The notes beneath the pieces were generated by a model. That model did not search any database. It was not told the origin of the DNA and worked only from the letters and a program-made list of their open reading frames with translations. A stretch of DNA of 13,210 nucleotides from Thermoleophilia bacterium. GTDB lineage: Bacteria; Actinomycetota; Thermoleophilia; Gaiellales; SKUG01. Both the position numbers and the translations under genes were made by a program. Positions 1-7,000 of the stretch are shown here, piece after piece. The first letter of the stretch is position 1; each line of letters starts with the position of its first letter. The stretch spans positions 1-13,210 of the forward strand of contig JAGQUL010000080.1 of assembly GCA_020438525.1 (NCBI GenBank). Reading direction: 5' to 3'.

Positions 1-14
1 GTCGAGGCGTCGCG

Positions 15-854
15 ATGAGTGGCAGGCTGGAGACCGTCGCTCGGCTCGAGCAGCTGTTCGCGCACGCGCCGATGGAGACGCTCGGCGCGTTGCCGGGGCA
101 TACGATCGGATTCAACGGCACGCCGAGGCTCGTGACGCTGCTCGACGAGGCGAGCGGCGCTTGCGTGCATGGCGTGCACAAGCCGGCGTTCGCGCAGCAG
201 CCGCAGGAGGCGTTCGCATGGCGAACGGTGCGCCAGCTTCATGCGGAGGACCTGTATGCCGTGGTGGCGGAGCGAGCGACCGGACCGCACGACGGGTTCG
301 TCGTCGAGCGCGCGGCAGGATCGAATCCGATGTCGATGGAAGCGGTCACGACGGCGCTCGCCGCGCGGCACGGTGGCGGCACCGCCAGCGCACGTGCCGG
401 TGTCGTGGACCTGCATCGCATGATCGGAGTCGACTACGTGCTCGGGGACTCCGACAGGCACCTGCGGCAGATGAGCGTCGCGCCGACGGGCGTGCTCGGC
501 TACGACCATGGGCACCTGGGCTACCTGCATCTCGCCGCGCCGAACTCGGTGACGATTCCGATGCACGACGACCTGTTCGGCCCGGCTGCTCGTGTCGCGA
601 CCGCCGACCATCCGCATGTGCTCGAGCTCGAACCTGCCGCGATCGACTCGCTGCTGTCGAGCGTCGACGACCAGCTGATCGAGCGGGCGCATGCGGAGAC
701 GCTCGGCAGCTGGAACGGCCCGGTCCATGAGCAGTTCGCGACCACGAGCGCATACGCATCATCGACGGAGTACCTCGACGGCGTGTTCGAGCGGCTCGAC
801 CAGCTCGAGGACCACGGCACGGTCCGCATGTTCAACGTCCGTTCGCTGTACTGA
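15..854 (+). CDS. PI3K/HipA-like kinase-fold protein (putative)
   Basis: This 279-residue protein carries spaced motifs like those of the actinobacterial PI3/PI4-kinase-like proteins (SCO1664/TIGR03843 type) and HipA kinases. A 'HKP' lysine (Lys56) sits in the place of the family's V-Y-K-P lysine and is followed by a hydrophobic/aromatic stretch and a helix (about 60-85). A catalytic-loop-like 'GDSDRHLRQM' lies at 144-153 and a metal-binding-like 'YDHGHLG' at 163-169. These would supply the ATP lysine, catalytic Asp147 and metal Asp164. In the usual DRHxxN pattern the Asn would be at 152; here it is Gln, so activity could be altered. No membrane segment or signal peptide is seen. The ATG is supported by GAGG seven bases upstream, although only 14 bases precede it and a longer start cannot be excluded. 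The gene is convergent with the coiled-coil gene. The substrate is unknown. The coding call is firm; the kinase assignment rests on motif reading only. Confidence 0.6.
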   Translation: MSGRLETVARLEQLFAHAPMETLGALPGHTIGFNGTPRLVTLLDEASGACVHGVHKPAFAQQPQEAFAWRTVRQLHAEDLYAVVAERATGPHDGFVVERAAGSNPMSMEAVTTALAARHGGGTASARAGVVDLHRMIGVDYVLGDSDRHLRQMSVAPTGVLGYDHGHLGYLHLAAPNSVTIPMHDDLFGPAARVATADHPHVLELEPAAIDSLLSSVDDQLIERAHAETLGSWNGPVHEQFATTSAYASSTEYLDGVFERLDQLEDHGTVRMFNVRSLY

Positions 855-923
855 CCGAGGCGGCAGACCACAGGTCACGGCGAACCCGGAGCAGCGCGCG
901 GAGCCCCCTTCCCGACCCCGAAG

Positions 924-966
924 ACACCGCGGGGGCCCGACCCGAAGGTCGGACCCCGCAAGGTGT
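924..966. terminator. Strong bidirectional hairpin with C(UUCG)G loop
   Basis: The core stem runs 929-942 with 947-959. It has one C/A mismatch and one bulged G, and the loop is CGAA. Read on the minus strand the loop is TTCG closed by C-G, the very stable UUCG tetraloop. Outer arms ACACC (924-928) and GGTGT (962-966) extend the stem past an AA bulge. It lies between the convergent ends of the kinase-like gene and the coiled-coil gene. No T-tract follows on either strand, so the terminator role is inferred from position and stability. Confidence 0.6.
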
Positions 967-1010
967 GCGGCACAGCTTGCGCCCAGCTCGCTCGCCTGCC
1001 GCAACTCGCA

Positions 1011-1042
1011 TGGCCGGCCGGCAGGTGCGCTGCCGGTGGCCA
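1011..1042. terminator. Second hairpin after the coiled-coil gene
   Basis: Arms 1011-1024 and 1030-1042 pair over about 13 positions, with one bulged G and one G-T pair around a five-base loop (GTGCG). It begins 13 bases beyond the minus-strand stop codon at 1056, the place expected for a terminator or 3' end stabiliser of that gene. There is no U-tract. Confidence 0.5.
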
Positions 1043-1055
1043 ATCCGTGTGGTGT

Positions 1056-3623
1056 CTAGCTCTGGAAGCCGTTGCCTCCGGGTGAGAGCGGGGTGCTCGG
1101 TCGCGACAGGCCCTCGGTGAACGAGCCGCCCGACGCTCCTGCGCCGCCCATGTCGATCGAGCTCGACAGGCCACCCACGAGGCTGCGGACCTGCTGCTCG
1201 AGCGCGCCCTGGTGCTGGCGAACCAGCTCCTCGCGGGCCGATGCGAGCTTGCGATCCTCGTCGCGGATGATGTCCTGCTCGGTGTTTCGCAGCTTGGCGA
1301 TCACCGCGTCGACGCGGCGCTGGCCCTCGTCGTGGAAGCGAACGAGCTCCTCACGCATGTGGGCTCCCATGCTCGCCATGGCCTCCTCGAGCTGGCGGCG
1401 GTTGTCGCGCAGCCCGGTCTCGAGGATGTTGCGGGCGTCGTCGCCGGCCATGCGTGCCTGGTCGGCCAGCTCGGACTGCTGGCGGGCGAGGTCGTTCATG
1501 ACCGCGCGGAACGCCTGCTCCTGCTGCTCGATCGCATGCTGCCTGCTCGAGGTGATGATCTGGTCGAGCTCGCCGGTGACCGCGGCACGTGCGTGCTCTG
1601 CCAGGCCGGCCAGGTCGCCCTGCACCTGCTGGATCAGTCGCTGGGCGACCTCGTCCATGTGGGTGTCGAACGCCCGCTGCTGCGCCTCCAGGGAAGCCGT
1701 GACGGTCGCGGTGAACTCGTTGTTGATGCGCTGCTGCAGCTCGCTCGTGGCGTGCTCGGCGACCGAGCCGAGCTCGCGGGTGGTCGCCTCGACCAGGTCC
1801 CGGGCGTACTGCTCGAGCTGCGTGGCACCGTCGTGGCTCGCCGCCGCGATCGTGGCCATCCGCTCGTTCATCTCGTCGGCGACCAGTGCGCTTCGCTCAC
1901 GCAGCTGCTCGAGGTGCGTGCCGAGGCTCTCCTGCAGCTGGCCGACGTAGTCGCGGCTCTGCACGAGCGATTCCTCGGCCTCGCGGCGGATCCGATCGAC
2001 GCGCTCGGCGCCCATCCGCTCGAGGTCGGCGAACAGCACGTCCGCATCCTTGATCGCATCCTGTGCCCGCTCCTGGAGCACGTCCAGCGTCTCGCGCACC
2101 GAGCGCTCGACCTGGCTGCGCTGCCATGCCGCCTCGCGACCGAGCGATTCGACCTGCTTGGAGATCTCGCCGCTCGCGTCCTGTGCGATCTTCTCGAGCT
2201 CGGCCTGCAGGGCCGCACGCTCGTCGTCGGCGATCTCCTTCGCGGCCTGGATGGCCTGCTCGCGGGTCTCCGCGAAGCGCTGCTCCAGCTCGTCGGTGAA
2301 CACGTTCCACGCGGCCTGCGTGGCCTCCACGGTCTCGCGGGCTCGGCTCTCGGCGGCGACCAGCTCGCCGGCGACGCTCTCCTGGATCTTCGCCCCGTGC
2401 TCGGTGAGCTCGCCGATCAGGCGGTCACGCTCGGCGCTGAAGTGGGTGCCGATCGCAGCGGACTGCTCGGTGAGCGCGGTCTGCAGCTGCACGTCGTGGT
2501 CGGCGAGCACCTGCTCGACTGCTGCCACGTGCTGTGCGAGGCGCTGCTCGAGCGAGCTCTCCAGCTCGACGACGCGGTTCTCGAGCGCCTGCTCCTGCTC
2601 CACGATGCGCTGGTTGAGGATCTGCTCGGTCTCGGAGAAGCGTCCGTCGAGCACGCCCATCCACGTTGCGAGCTGCTGCTCGACCGCACCCTGCGTCTCG
2701 GCCATCTTGGCGACGAGCGGGTTGCCGGCGCTTGCGACCTTCTCGTCGAGCAGCGCATCGATGTCGGCCATGCGGGCCTCGAACGCTGCCGTGCGCTCGG
2801 CGAGCTTGCCCTCGAGCACCACGCCGATGTCGGCGAGCTTCGCGTCGACCTGCTCGTCGACCTTGGCGAGGCGCGCCGCGGCGGCCTCCTCCACGTCGAG
2901 GTCGGGATTCTCGTTGCGCAGCTTCTCGATGCGCTCGGCGGCCCGGTCCAGCTCCTTCACGAGCTTGGCATGATCCTTGCGGACCTTGGCGACGTTCTCG
3001 CCGGCGGCACCCGCCTCCAGGTCGGCGAGCTCCTTCTCGAGCTGTGCCCGCTGCGCGGCAAGCTTCTCCTCGATCATCGGCTCCATGCGCTCGACCGAGA
3101 TCTGGTCGATCAGCTGGCGCAGGATCGTGGATGCCTCGTGCTGGTACTCGTCGGCAAGGTTGCGGATCTGCTTGGCGTGCTGGTCCTCCAGTGCGTAGAG
3201 GAACTGCTCGCGCTCCTGCTCGGCTCGAGCCAGTCGCTCGTCGAGCTGGATGCCCTCGGTGCGCAGCACCTCGCGCAGCTCATGGGCCAGCGCTTCCCGG
3301 GTCTCGGGCTTGGCGTAGTAGCGCTCCTGCGCTGCCCGCAGCCGGACGTTCACCACGGCCACGACGGCCCAGGAGATCGCTGCTGCGATGAATGCGGTCA
3401 CGGCGTACACGACGAAGCTGCTCGTGGCACCGGTGATGCCGAACACGTCGCCTGGCGCGGAAGCGGCCACTGCAAGGGCAATCGCGGCAAATGCGAGGAC
3501 CGTGGAGATCCATGCAAATGCAACCGCGACGCGACGGTTCTTGGCCACTACGCCGATCACCAGTGCAAGGACGATAAGTCCGACCTGCACGGCGACGATG
3601 CCTGTGGAGACGTCTGGGGTCAT
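1056..3623 (-). CDS. Membrane-anchored long coiled-coil protein
   Basis: This is an 855-residue protein of unrecognised family. The N-terminus has three hydrophobic segments (about 8-27, 32-54 and 66-91), so it should sit in the cytoplasmic membrane. From about 95 to 815 it is almost entirely charged, Gln/Glu/Arg/Ala-rich heptad-like helix with hardly any proline, which indicates a very long coiled coil. The last 40 residues are a Gly/Ser/Pro-rich flexible tail. With three helices, an outside N-terminus would put the rod in the cytoplasm; this is inferred from the basic residues that flank the segments. The ATG is preceded by AGGAG with ten bases between. Similarity searches often link such proteins to apolipoprotein-like or chemoreceptor-like coiled coils by composition alone, so such hits should not be trusted. 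The gene is divergent from the 554-residue repeat protein and may share a control region with it. A scaffold or tether role is plausible but unproven. Confidence 0.9.
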   Translation of the reverse strand: MTPDVSTGIVAVQVGLIVLALVIGVVAKNRRVAVAFAWISTVLAFAAIALAVAASAPGDVFGITGATSSFVVYAVTAFIAAAISWAVVAVVNVRLRAAQERYYAKPETREALAHELREVLRTEGIQLDERLARAEQEREQFLYALEDQHAKQIRNLADEYQHEASTILRQLIDQISVERMEPMIEEKLAAQRAQLEKELADLEAGAAGENVAKVRKDHAKLVKELDRAAERIEKLRNENPDLDVEEAAAARLAKVDEQVDAKLADIGVVLEGKLAERTAAFEARMADIDALLDEKVASAGNPLVAKMAETQGAVEQQLATWMGVLDGRFSETEQILNQRIVEQEQALENRVVELESSLEQRLAQHVAAVEQVLADHDVQLQTALTEQSAAIGTHFSAERDRLIGELTEHGAKIQESVAGELVAAESRARETVEATQAAWNVFTDELEQRFAETREQAIQAAKEIADDERAALQAELEKIAQDASGEISKQVESLGREAAWQRSQVERSVRETLDVLQERAQDAIKDADVLFADLERMGAERVDRIRREAEESLVQSRDYVGQLQESLGTHLEQLRERSALVADEMNERMATIAAASHDGATQLEQYARDLVEATTRELGSVAEHATSELQQRINNEFTATVTASLEAQQRAFDTHMDEVAQRLIQQVQGDLAGLAEHARAAVTGELDQIITSSRQHAIEQQEQAFRAVMNDLARQQSELADQARMAGDDARNILETGLRDNRRQLEEAMASMGAHMREELVRFHDEGQRRVDAVIAKLRNTEQDIIRDEDRKLASAREELVRQHQGALEQQVRSLVGGLSSSIDMGGAGASGGSFTEGLSRPSTPLSPGGNGFQS

Positions 3624-3694
3624 CTCGGTAACGCTCCTATCGGGGACGGCCGCTGTGTGGCCGCTGGGATCCCGTCGAGGTACTGGGTAGCTCC

Positions 3695-3737
3695 AAGGTG
3701 CGATGGATTTGCGAATCCGTCAACAGTCGATATCGAA
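3695..3737. promoter_or_regulatory. Possible overlapping divergent promoters with palindrome
   Basis: The imperfect palindrome GGATTTGCGAATCC occupies 3705-3718. It overlaps a minus-strand TTGACG (3723-3718), which is a good -35 match, but the best -10 at the right spacing is a poor CACCTT (3700-3695). On the plus strand TTGCGA (3709-3714) stands 16 bases before TATCGA (3731-3736). Both are weak individually. Their position between two divergent genes and the local fall in GC content make a promoter region plausible. Confidence 0.3.
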
Positions 3738-3798
3738 AAAGGGGGCCACGGGCTGGCCGAACCCGATCCACGCGCGGGCCCGACAAGCGGGAGACAGG

Positions 3799-3816
3799 CA
3801 CGCGTGGGCACGCGTG
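3799..3816. promoter_or_regulatory. Tandem CACGCGTG palindromes, candidate operator
   Basis: Two perfect 8-bp palindromes CACGCGTG lie at 3799-3806 and 3809-3816. Their centres are ten bases apart, about one helical turn, and they lie 41-58 bases upstream of the ATG at 3857. A third copy lies at 6436-6443 in another divergent intergenic region. The repetition, spacing and location suggest a binding site for a dimeric regulator. The regulator is not identified. Confidence 0.45.
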
Positions 3817-3856
3817 CGACGGGATTTCCACGTAATTCGAGGGACGACGACCACCA

Positions 3857-5521
3857 ATGATGCTCGAACCTGCAGCATCGATCCGTGCCGCAGCTTCCGC
3901 GCTTGATCGAGCCGCGGGGCTGGCGACCCAGGCGAACGAGCTGGAGCTGCCGATGCTCCTGTTCCGTGGCCGCGCAGTGGCGCGGATGGAACGGTTGTAC
4001 GCCGACGCGGTGCAGACCGGACGCAGCGCGACCGCACAGCTGCGCGGAATCGACGGGCCGGCCGCCGACGTGACGAGAGGAGTCGACGAGCTGCTGCTGA
4101 AGATCGATCCGAGCGTCGAGCGAGATCCCCACAAGGGCCTCGCCTGGCTGCGTGACTTCAGCGAGACGCGCGACGTGGCCGGCAGGCTCGGGCTGCGCGC
4201 AGATCGCCTCAGGGTGGCCGCCGACCATCTGGGCGAGGACCCGGAATCGGTCAGGGGCGTGCTCGCGGCGCAGGCTCGCGAGATCACGAGCAAACCGCTC
4301 GATCAGGTCACGCGCGAGGATGTGCGACGACTGGCGGTCATCGACGGGATGCCGCAGCCGCTGCGCCCCGATCTGGCGCCGCGCCTGCGCGACAGCTACG
4401 GGCCCGAGGAGCTGGTGCTGCGGCGGATGCTGCCCGGCAGCGACAACCTTGCCCGGGGCGAGTTCGAGATGCATCGACTCGCGCGCGCACGCGAGGCGAT
4501 CACGGCCGATCCCACGGTCACGCGCGAGGCACTCGATGCGCAGGCGCGGGCGATCATCACCACGCCGAACCAGGACGTGACGAAGGAGCAGGTCGCGCGG
4601 CTGTCGGAGCTGGCCGGCCTGGGCGACGAGCTGCGACCTTCGATCCTCGACACGCGCGTTCCGTGGTCGCAGCACCGGCTGGCGGATCTCTCCGCATGGG
4701 GCTGGACCCCCGCACGAGACGGCGAGGCCAAGGCGAAGTTCGCGGCGCTGCGCATGGCGATCGAGCACGAGGCGATGCTCGCCGACCCCGCGGTCACGAA
4801 GGAATCGGTCACTGCGGAGCTCGTCGACCTGATGGCGGTTCCGTCGCACGAGCTCACCGACGAGCAGCTGTATCGCACCAGCCTGCTCGCACGACTGCCG
4901 GAGCACCTGCGCCCACCGATGCCGTCCCCGATCGACGGCCACTACCGGTTCGAGGACCTCGGGCTGCTGCGCTACCACCCCGGAAGGCACCTGCTGGCGG
5001 GGAAGGTGTTCGACAACGCACGCGTCCACATGGCGGCCGTGGTCGACCCGGAGCGGACGATCGAGCAGCTCGCCGCGCGCGTGAAGGACGACAGGCCGAT
5101 CGACTTCCGCGTGCTCGACGCACTTGCCGGCCGGGACGAGCTGCTGCGCGCGCACGGCCTCACCGCCGAGGTGCTCGACGGGCTGGCCGTGAAGGCGCTG
5201 GCCGATGCCGGGCTCGGCACGACCGGCGAGCTGCGGGTGCTGCTGGAGCGCATGCGGGACCGGTTCGCGGCGATGCCCGCCGACGATCCGAAGCTCGGCG
5301 GGATCCGTTCCGCAACGCTCGAGCTGCTCGACCGCAACATCGACCGGATGCTCGGAAGGCGCAGCGACACCTTCTCCCGGCACCCTGACTATGCCGAGGT
5401 CGGACGGATCGTGGCGTCCGCCCAGCTGGTCGACACGTTGAGCGGCACGCGGGCTGCCGCTGGGCCGGCGACCAACGCATCGACGATCGCGGGGGCCGCC
5501 GACGAGCTGCTGTCGTGGTGA
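3857..5521 (+). CDS. Helical protein with internal repeats and HPDY block
   Basis: This 554-residue soluble protein is of unrecognised family. It contains at least three degenerate repeats of about 85-90 residues beginning near 128, 218 and 310, with a weaker fourth from about 397. Each starts with a D-P-x-V-T-K/R-E-like element followed by a helix, then an acidic V/L-T-x-E-x-V/L pair and a hydrophobic helix ending in L-R-P (169-171, 259-261, 351-353). This suggests an alpha-solenoid-like scaffold. A C-terminal block (about 493-530, 'IDR...HPDYAEVG') resembles the C-terminus of the small protein at 6510-6941. The protein ends in ADELLSW, which resembles DELLDW in the tail of the AAA+ ATPase. 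There is no signal peptide or membrane helix. Two ATGs stand in tandem (3857 and 3860), and GAGGGA lies about 12 bases upstream. The gene is divergent from the coiled-coil gene. A protein-binding role is inference. Confidence 0.9.
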   Translation: MMLEPAASIRAAASALDRAAGLATQANELELPMLLFRGRAVARMERLYADAVQTGRSATAQLRGIDGPAADVTRGVDELLLKIDPSVERDPHKGLAWLRDFSETRDVAGRLGLRADRLRVAADHLGEDPESVRGVLAAQAREITSKPLDQVTREDVRRLAVIDGMPQPLRPDLAPRLRDSYGPEELVLRRMLPGSDNLARGEFEMHRLARAREAITADPTVTREALDAQARAIITTPNQDVTKEQVARLSELAGLGDELRPSILDTRVPWSQHRLADLSAWGWTPARDGEAKAKFAALRMAIEHEAMLADPAVTKESVTAELVDLMAVPSHELTDEQLYRTSLLARLPEHLRPPMPSPIDGHYRFEDLGLLRYHPGRHLLAGKVFDNARVHMAAVVDPERTIEQLAARVKDDRPIDFRVLDALAGRDELLRAHGLTAEVLDGLAVKALADAGLGTTGELRVLLERMRDRFAAMPADDPKLGGIRSATLELLDRNIDRMLGRRSDTFSRHPDYAEVGRIVASAQLVDTLSGTRAAAGPATNASTIAGAADELLSW

Positions 5522-5540
5522 CGCGCTCGAGCGGCGCGTC
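5520..5540. terminator. Hairpin overlapping the stop codon
   Basis: GACGCGC (5520-5526) pairs perfectly with GCGCGTC (5534-5540) around a seven-base loop. The stem starts inside the TGA of the 554-residue gene. It lies between convergent genes whose stops are 35 bases apart, so it may end transcription from both sides. No U-tract is present. Confidence 0.45.
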
Positions 5541-5556
5541 CTGATCCCACCCGGGT

Positions 5557-6399
5557 TCAGTCGACGAGCAGGCAGCCGGTGCGCACGCCACGCAGCACGG
5601 CGGGCTCGAGCGCCTCGCCCTCTGCGAGCCCCTGGAGCATGCCGGCGACGAATGCATCGACGGCGTCTTCGGTGTCGAGGCGGCCGGGTGATGCGACCTC
5701 GCGAACGTCGTCGGCAGTGGCAAGCAGCGCGCGGGTCGCGGTGAGCAGCACCACGGCGGTGGCACCGCGCTGCACGAGCGCGCGGAGCGCGGCCTCGGGA
5801 TGTTCCTTGGCGACGCCCGGATCGAGCAGGCCGCTGCAGGTCGTGTCGGACGTGACCACCACGCTGGCATTGGCAAGCAGTCGATCGGATACCGGCTTGG
5901 CACTCGCGCCGTGCGTGAGCACTGTGGGGATGTTCCCCTGGCCTGCGATCTCGAGCGCGCGCAGCGCCACGGCGCCGGCAGGCTCGGTGGTCACGCCGAC
6001 CGCATCGACCGATCGGATCGCCTCGGCGCGGCGGTTGAGGTCGTCGACGCTCAGAAAATCGTTGGCGCCACGGAAGACGGTGACCTGGCGTTCGCCGTCG
6101 GCCTGCTCGGCGATCAGGCGGATGCCGGTGGGGCTCGGTGCCTGCTGCACGAACTCGGTGCCCACGCCGATCTCGAGCAGCTCCTCTGTGAGCAGCGACG
6201 CGTGCTCGTCGGTCCCGACGCGGGCGAGCAGCGAGACCTCGCCCTCGATCGCGGTGAGCGCCATCGCCTGGTTGGCCGCACGCCCACCGCAGGCCACGTC
6301 GAGGTCGCTCGCCTGCTCGGGGACGGCCGTCGACGCGAACCCCTCGACGTGGGCGATGAAGTCGATCGTGATGAATCCGGTGACAAGGACGCGCGCCAT
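5557..6399 (-). CDS. PfkB/ribokinase-family protein with altered anion-hole loop
   Basis: This 280-residue protein has the ribokinase fold, whose members phosphorylate sugars or nucleosides with ATP. Residues 1-20 (MARVLVTGF...) form the usual first strand, and 'CGGRAANQA' (37-45) matches PfkB signature 1 (GGkgaNqA). The substrate region continues through 'RVGTDE' (60-65). The C-terminal signature is altered: the family pattern DTTGAGDAF reads 'DTEDAVDAF' (242-250). Catalytic Asp248 remains, but both anion-hole glycines are replaced, by Asp245 and Val247. The preceding V-T-L-G strand end is 'LLTATRA', also without its glycine. ATP use may therefore be weakened or changed. I chose the ATG at 6399 because the fold begins there; an in-frame ATG at 6453 would add 18 residues without family character and would overlap the divergent promoter. 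No Shine-Dalgarno site is clear, which fits a leaderless mRNA. The substrate cannot be named. Confidence 0.88.
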   Translation of the reverse strand: MARVLVTGFITIDFIAHVEGFASTAVPEQASDLDVACGGRAANQAMALTAIEGEVSLLARVGTDEHASLLTEELLEIGVGTEFVQQAPSPTGIRLIAEQADGERQVTVFRGANDFLSVDDLNRRAEAIRSVDAVGVTTEPAGAVALRALEIAGQGNIPTVLTHGASAKPVSDRLLANASVVVTSDTTCSGLLDPGVAKEHPEAALRALVQRGATAVVLLTATRALLATADDVREVASPGRLDTEDAVDAFVAGMLQGLAEGEALEPAVLRGVRTGCLLVD

Positions 6400-6409
6400 C
6401 GCCGGGGGA

Positions 6410-6415
6410 TGTATC
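6410..6415 (-). promoter_or_regulatory. Possible -10 element for leaderless PfkB transcript
   Basis: On the minus strand GATACA lies ten bases before the ATG at 6399, with a weak TTGCAG upstream. Transcription would then begin at or next to the start codon. This agrees with the lack of a ribosome binding site, and leaderless mRNAs are common in actinobacteria. The match is weak. Confidence 0.3.
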
Positions 6416-6435
6416 CGTTCCCGGTCGATCTGCAA

Positions 6436-6475
6436 CACGCGTGCGTGGGACAACGGCGCGCCCGGATCCGATACT
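6436..6475 (+). promoter_or_regulatory. Promoter of the 143-residue gene with CACGCGTG site
   Basis: GGGACA (6447-6452) and GATACT (6470-6475) are 17 bases apart and resemble a housekeeping -35/-10 pair that points to the gene at 6510. Directly upstream lies CACGCGTG (6436-6443), identical to the tandem palindromes at 3799-3816. Downstream, the perfect palindrome GAATCGATTC (6485-6494) falls in the presumed leader. Confidence 0.42.
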
Positions 6476-6509
6476 CCGGTGAGGGAATCGATTCGGGGGA
6501 GTCACCACG

Positions 6510-6941
6510 ATGGATGCAGCGGGCGTCGCACGCGCCGCGACCGGCATGGCGGAGGCCGCCGGATCACGCATGGTCCGGAGCATCTCGCGCGCCGAGGTCG
6601 GCGTGCTCGACGAGCTCGTGGCATCGTGGCCGAAGCTCGACCAGCTCGACGTGGCCCGCACGATGCTCGCGCATCCGCAGGTGGGGAATTCACCGCTCGT
6701 GCGCGGTCCACTCGCCACGCTGCGCTCGGTGCTCACGGGAGCATCGTCGGAGAACGTGGCGCATGCCACGCTGCTGAAGGACGCCCAGGTCAAGATCGCC
6801 CAGGAGATCGATCGGATCGACGGGCTGATCCCGTCCGGCGGGCTGGACGGCCACCCCGACTACGCGGTCGTGGGATCGATCAAGCAGACGCTCGACGTGC
6901 TCGATCGCTTCGGTGCGCTCGTCCCGTCGCTCGCGCGCTGA
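6510..6941 (+). CDS. Small helical protein with C-terminal HPDY block
   Basis: This 143-residue protein is of unrecognised family. It looks mostly alpha-helical, with no signal peptide or membrane helix. The C-terminal part (about 99-135) has 'IDRIDGLI' and then 'HPDYAVVGSIKQTLDVLDRFG'-like sequence. This parallels residues 493-530 of the 554-residue protein, which has the same I-D-R spacing to within one residue, the same HPDYA and then VG-x-I. The two genes probably share a small domain. The start is well supported: GGAG lies eight bases before the ATG, and a plausible promoter lies upstream. The gene is divergent from the PfkB gene and convergent with the FAD oxidoreductase gene. It may be a stand-alone version of the domain fused to the repeat scaffold in the larger protein. 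The function is unknown. Confidence 0.85.
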   Translation: MDAAGVARAATGMAEAAGSRMVRSISRAEVGVLDELVASWPKLDQLDVARTMLAHPQVGNSPLVRGPLATLRSVLTGASSENVAHATLLKDAQVKIAQEIDRIDGLIPSGGLDGHPDYAVVGSIKQTLDVLDRFGALVPSLAR

Positions 6942-6980
6942 TCCCTGCTCCCACCCCACCACGGTGCACCGCGAGGCACC

Positions 6981-7000
6981 TGCAGCTCAGCGAAGCTGCA
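6981..7000. terminator. Hairpin spanning the stop of the FAD oxidoreductase gene
   Basis: TGCAGCT (6981-6987) pairs perfectly with AGCTGCA (6994-7000) around six bases that contain part of the minus-strand TGA (6989-6987). It lies at the 3' end of the three-gene AAA+ operon and faces the convergent 143-residue gene. A terminator role is suggested by position; there is no U-tract. Confidence 0.4.

Noticed and set aside
1056..3623. SMC/Rad50 or methyl-accepting chemotaxis protein
   Set aside because: The coiled coil invites this, but there is no Walker A/ABC head, and no chemoreceptor hairpin signature or sensor domain could be seen.
1212..3860. Open frame of 882 codons on the plus strand
   Set aside because: It is antisense to the coiled-coil gene. 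Its translation has no family features, and its Leu/Gly/Val/Asp-rich composition is typical of a high-GC antisense shadow; the minus strand has membrane helices, a coiled coil and a good ribosome binding site.
6400..6453. Eighteen-residue N-terminal extension of the PfkB protein
   Set aside because: The ribokinase fold begins at the ATG at 6399. The extension has no family character and covers the likely promoter and the CACGCGTG site.
3620..6793. Open frame of 1057 codons on the minus strand
   Set aside because: It crosses several genes and intergenic regions and has Arg/Ala/His-rich sequence without domains, so it is a shadow frame.
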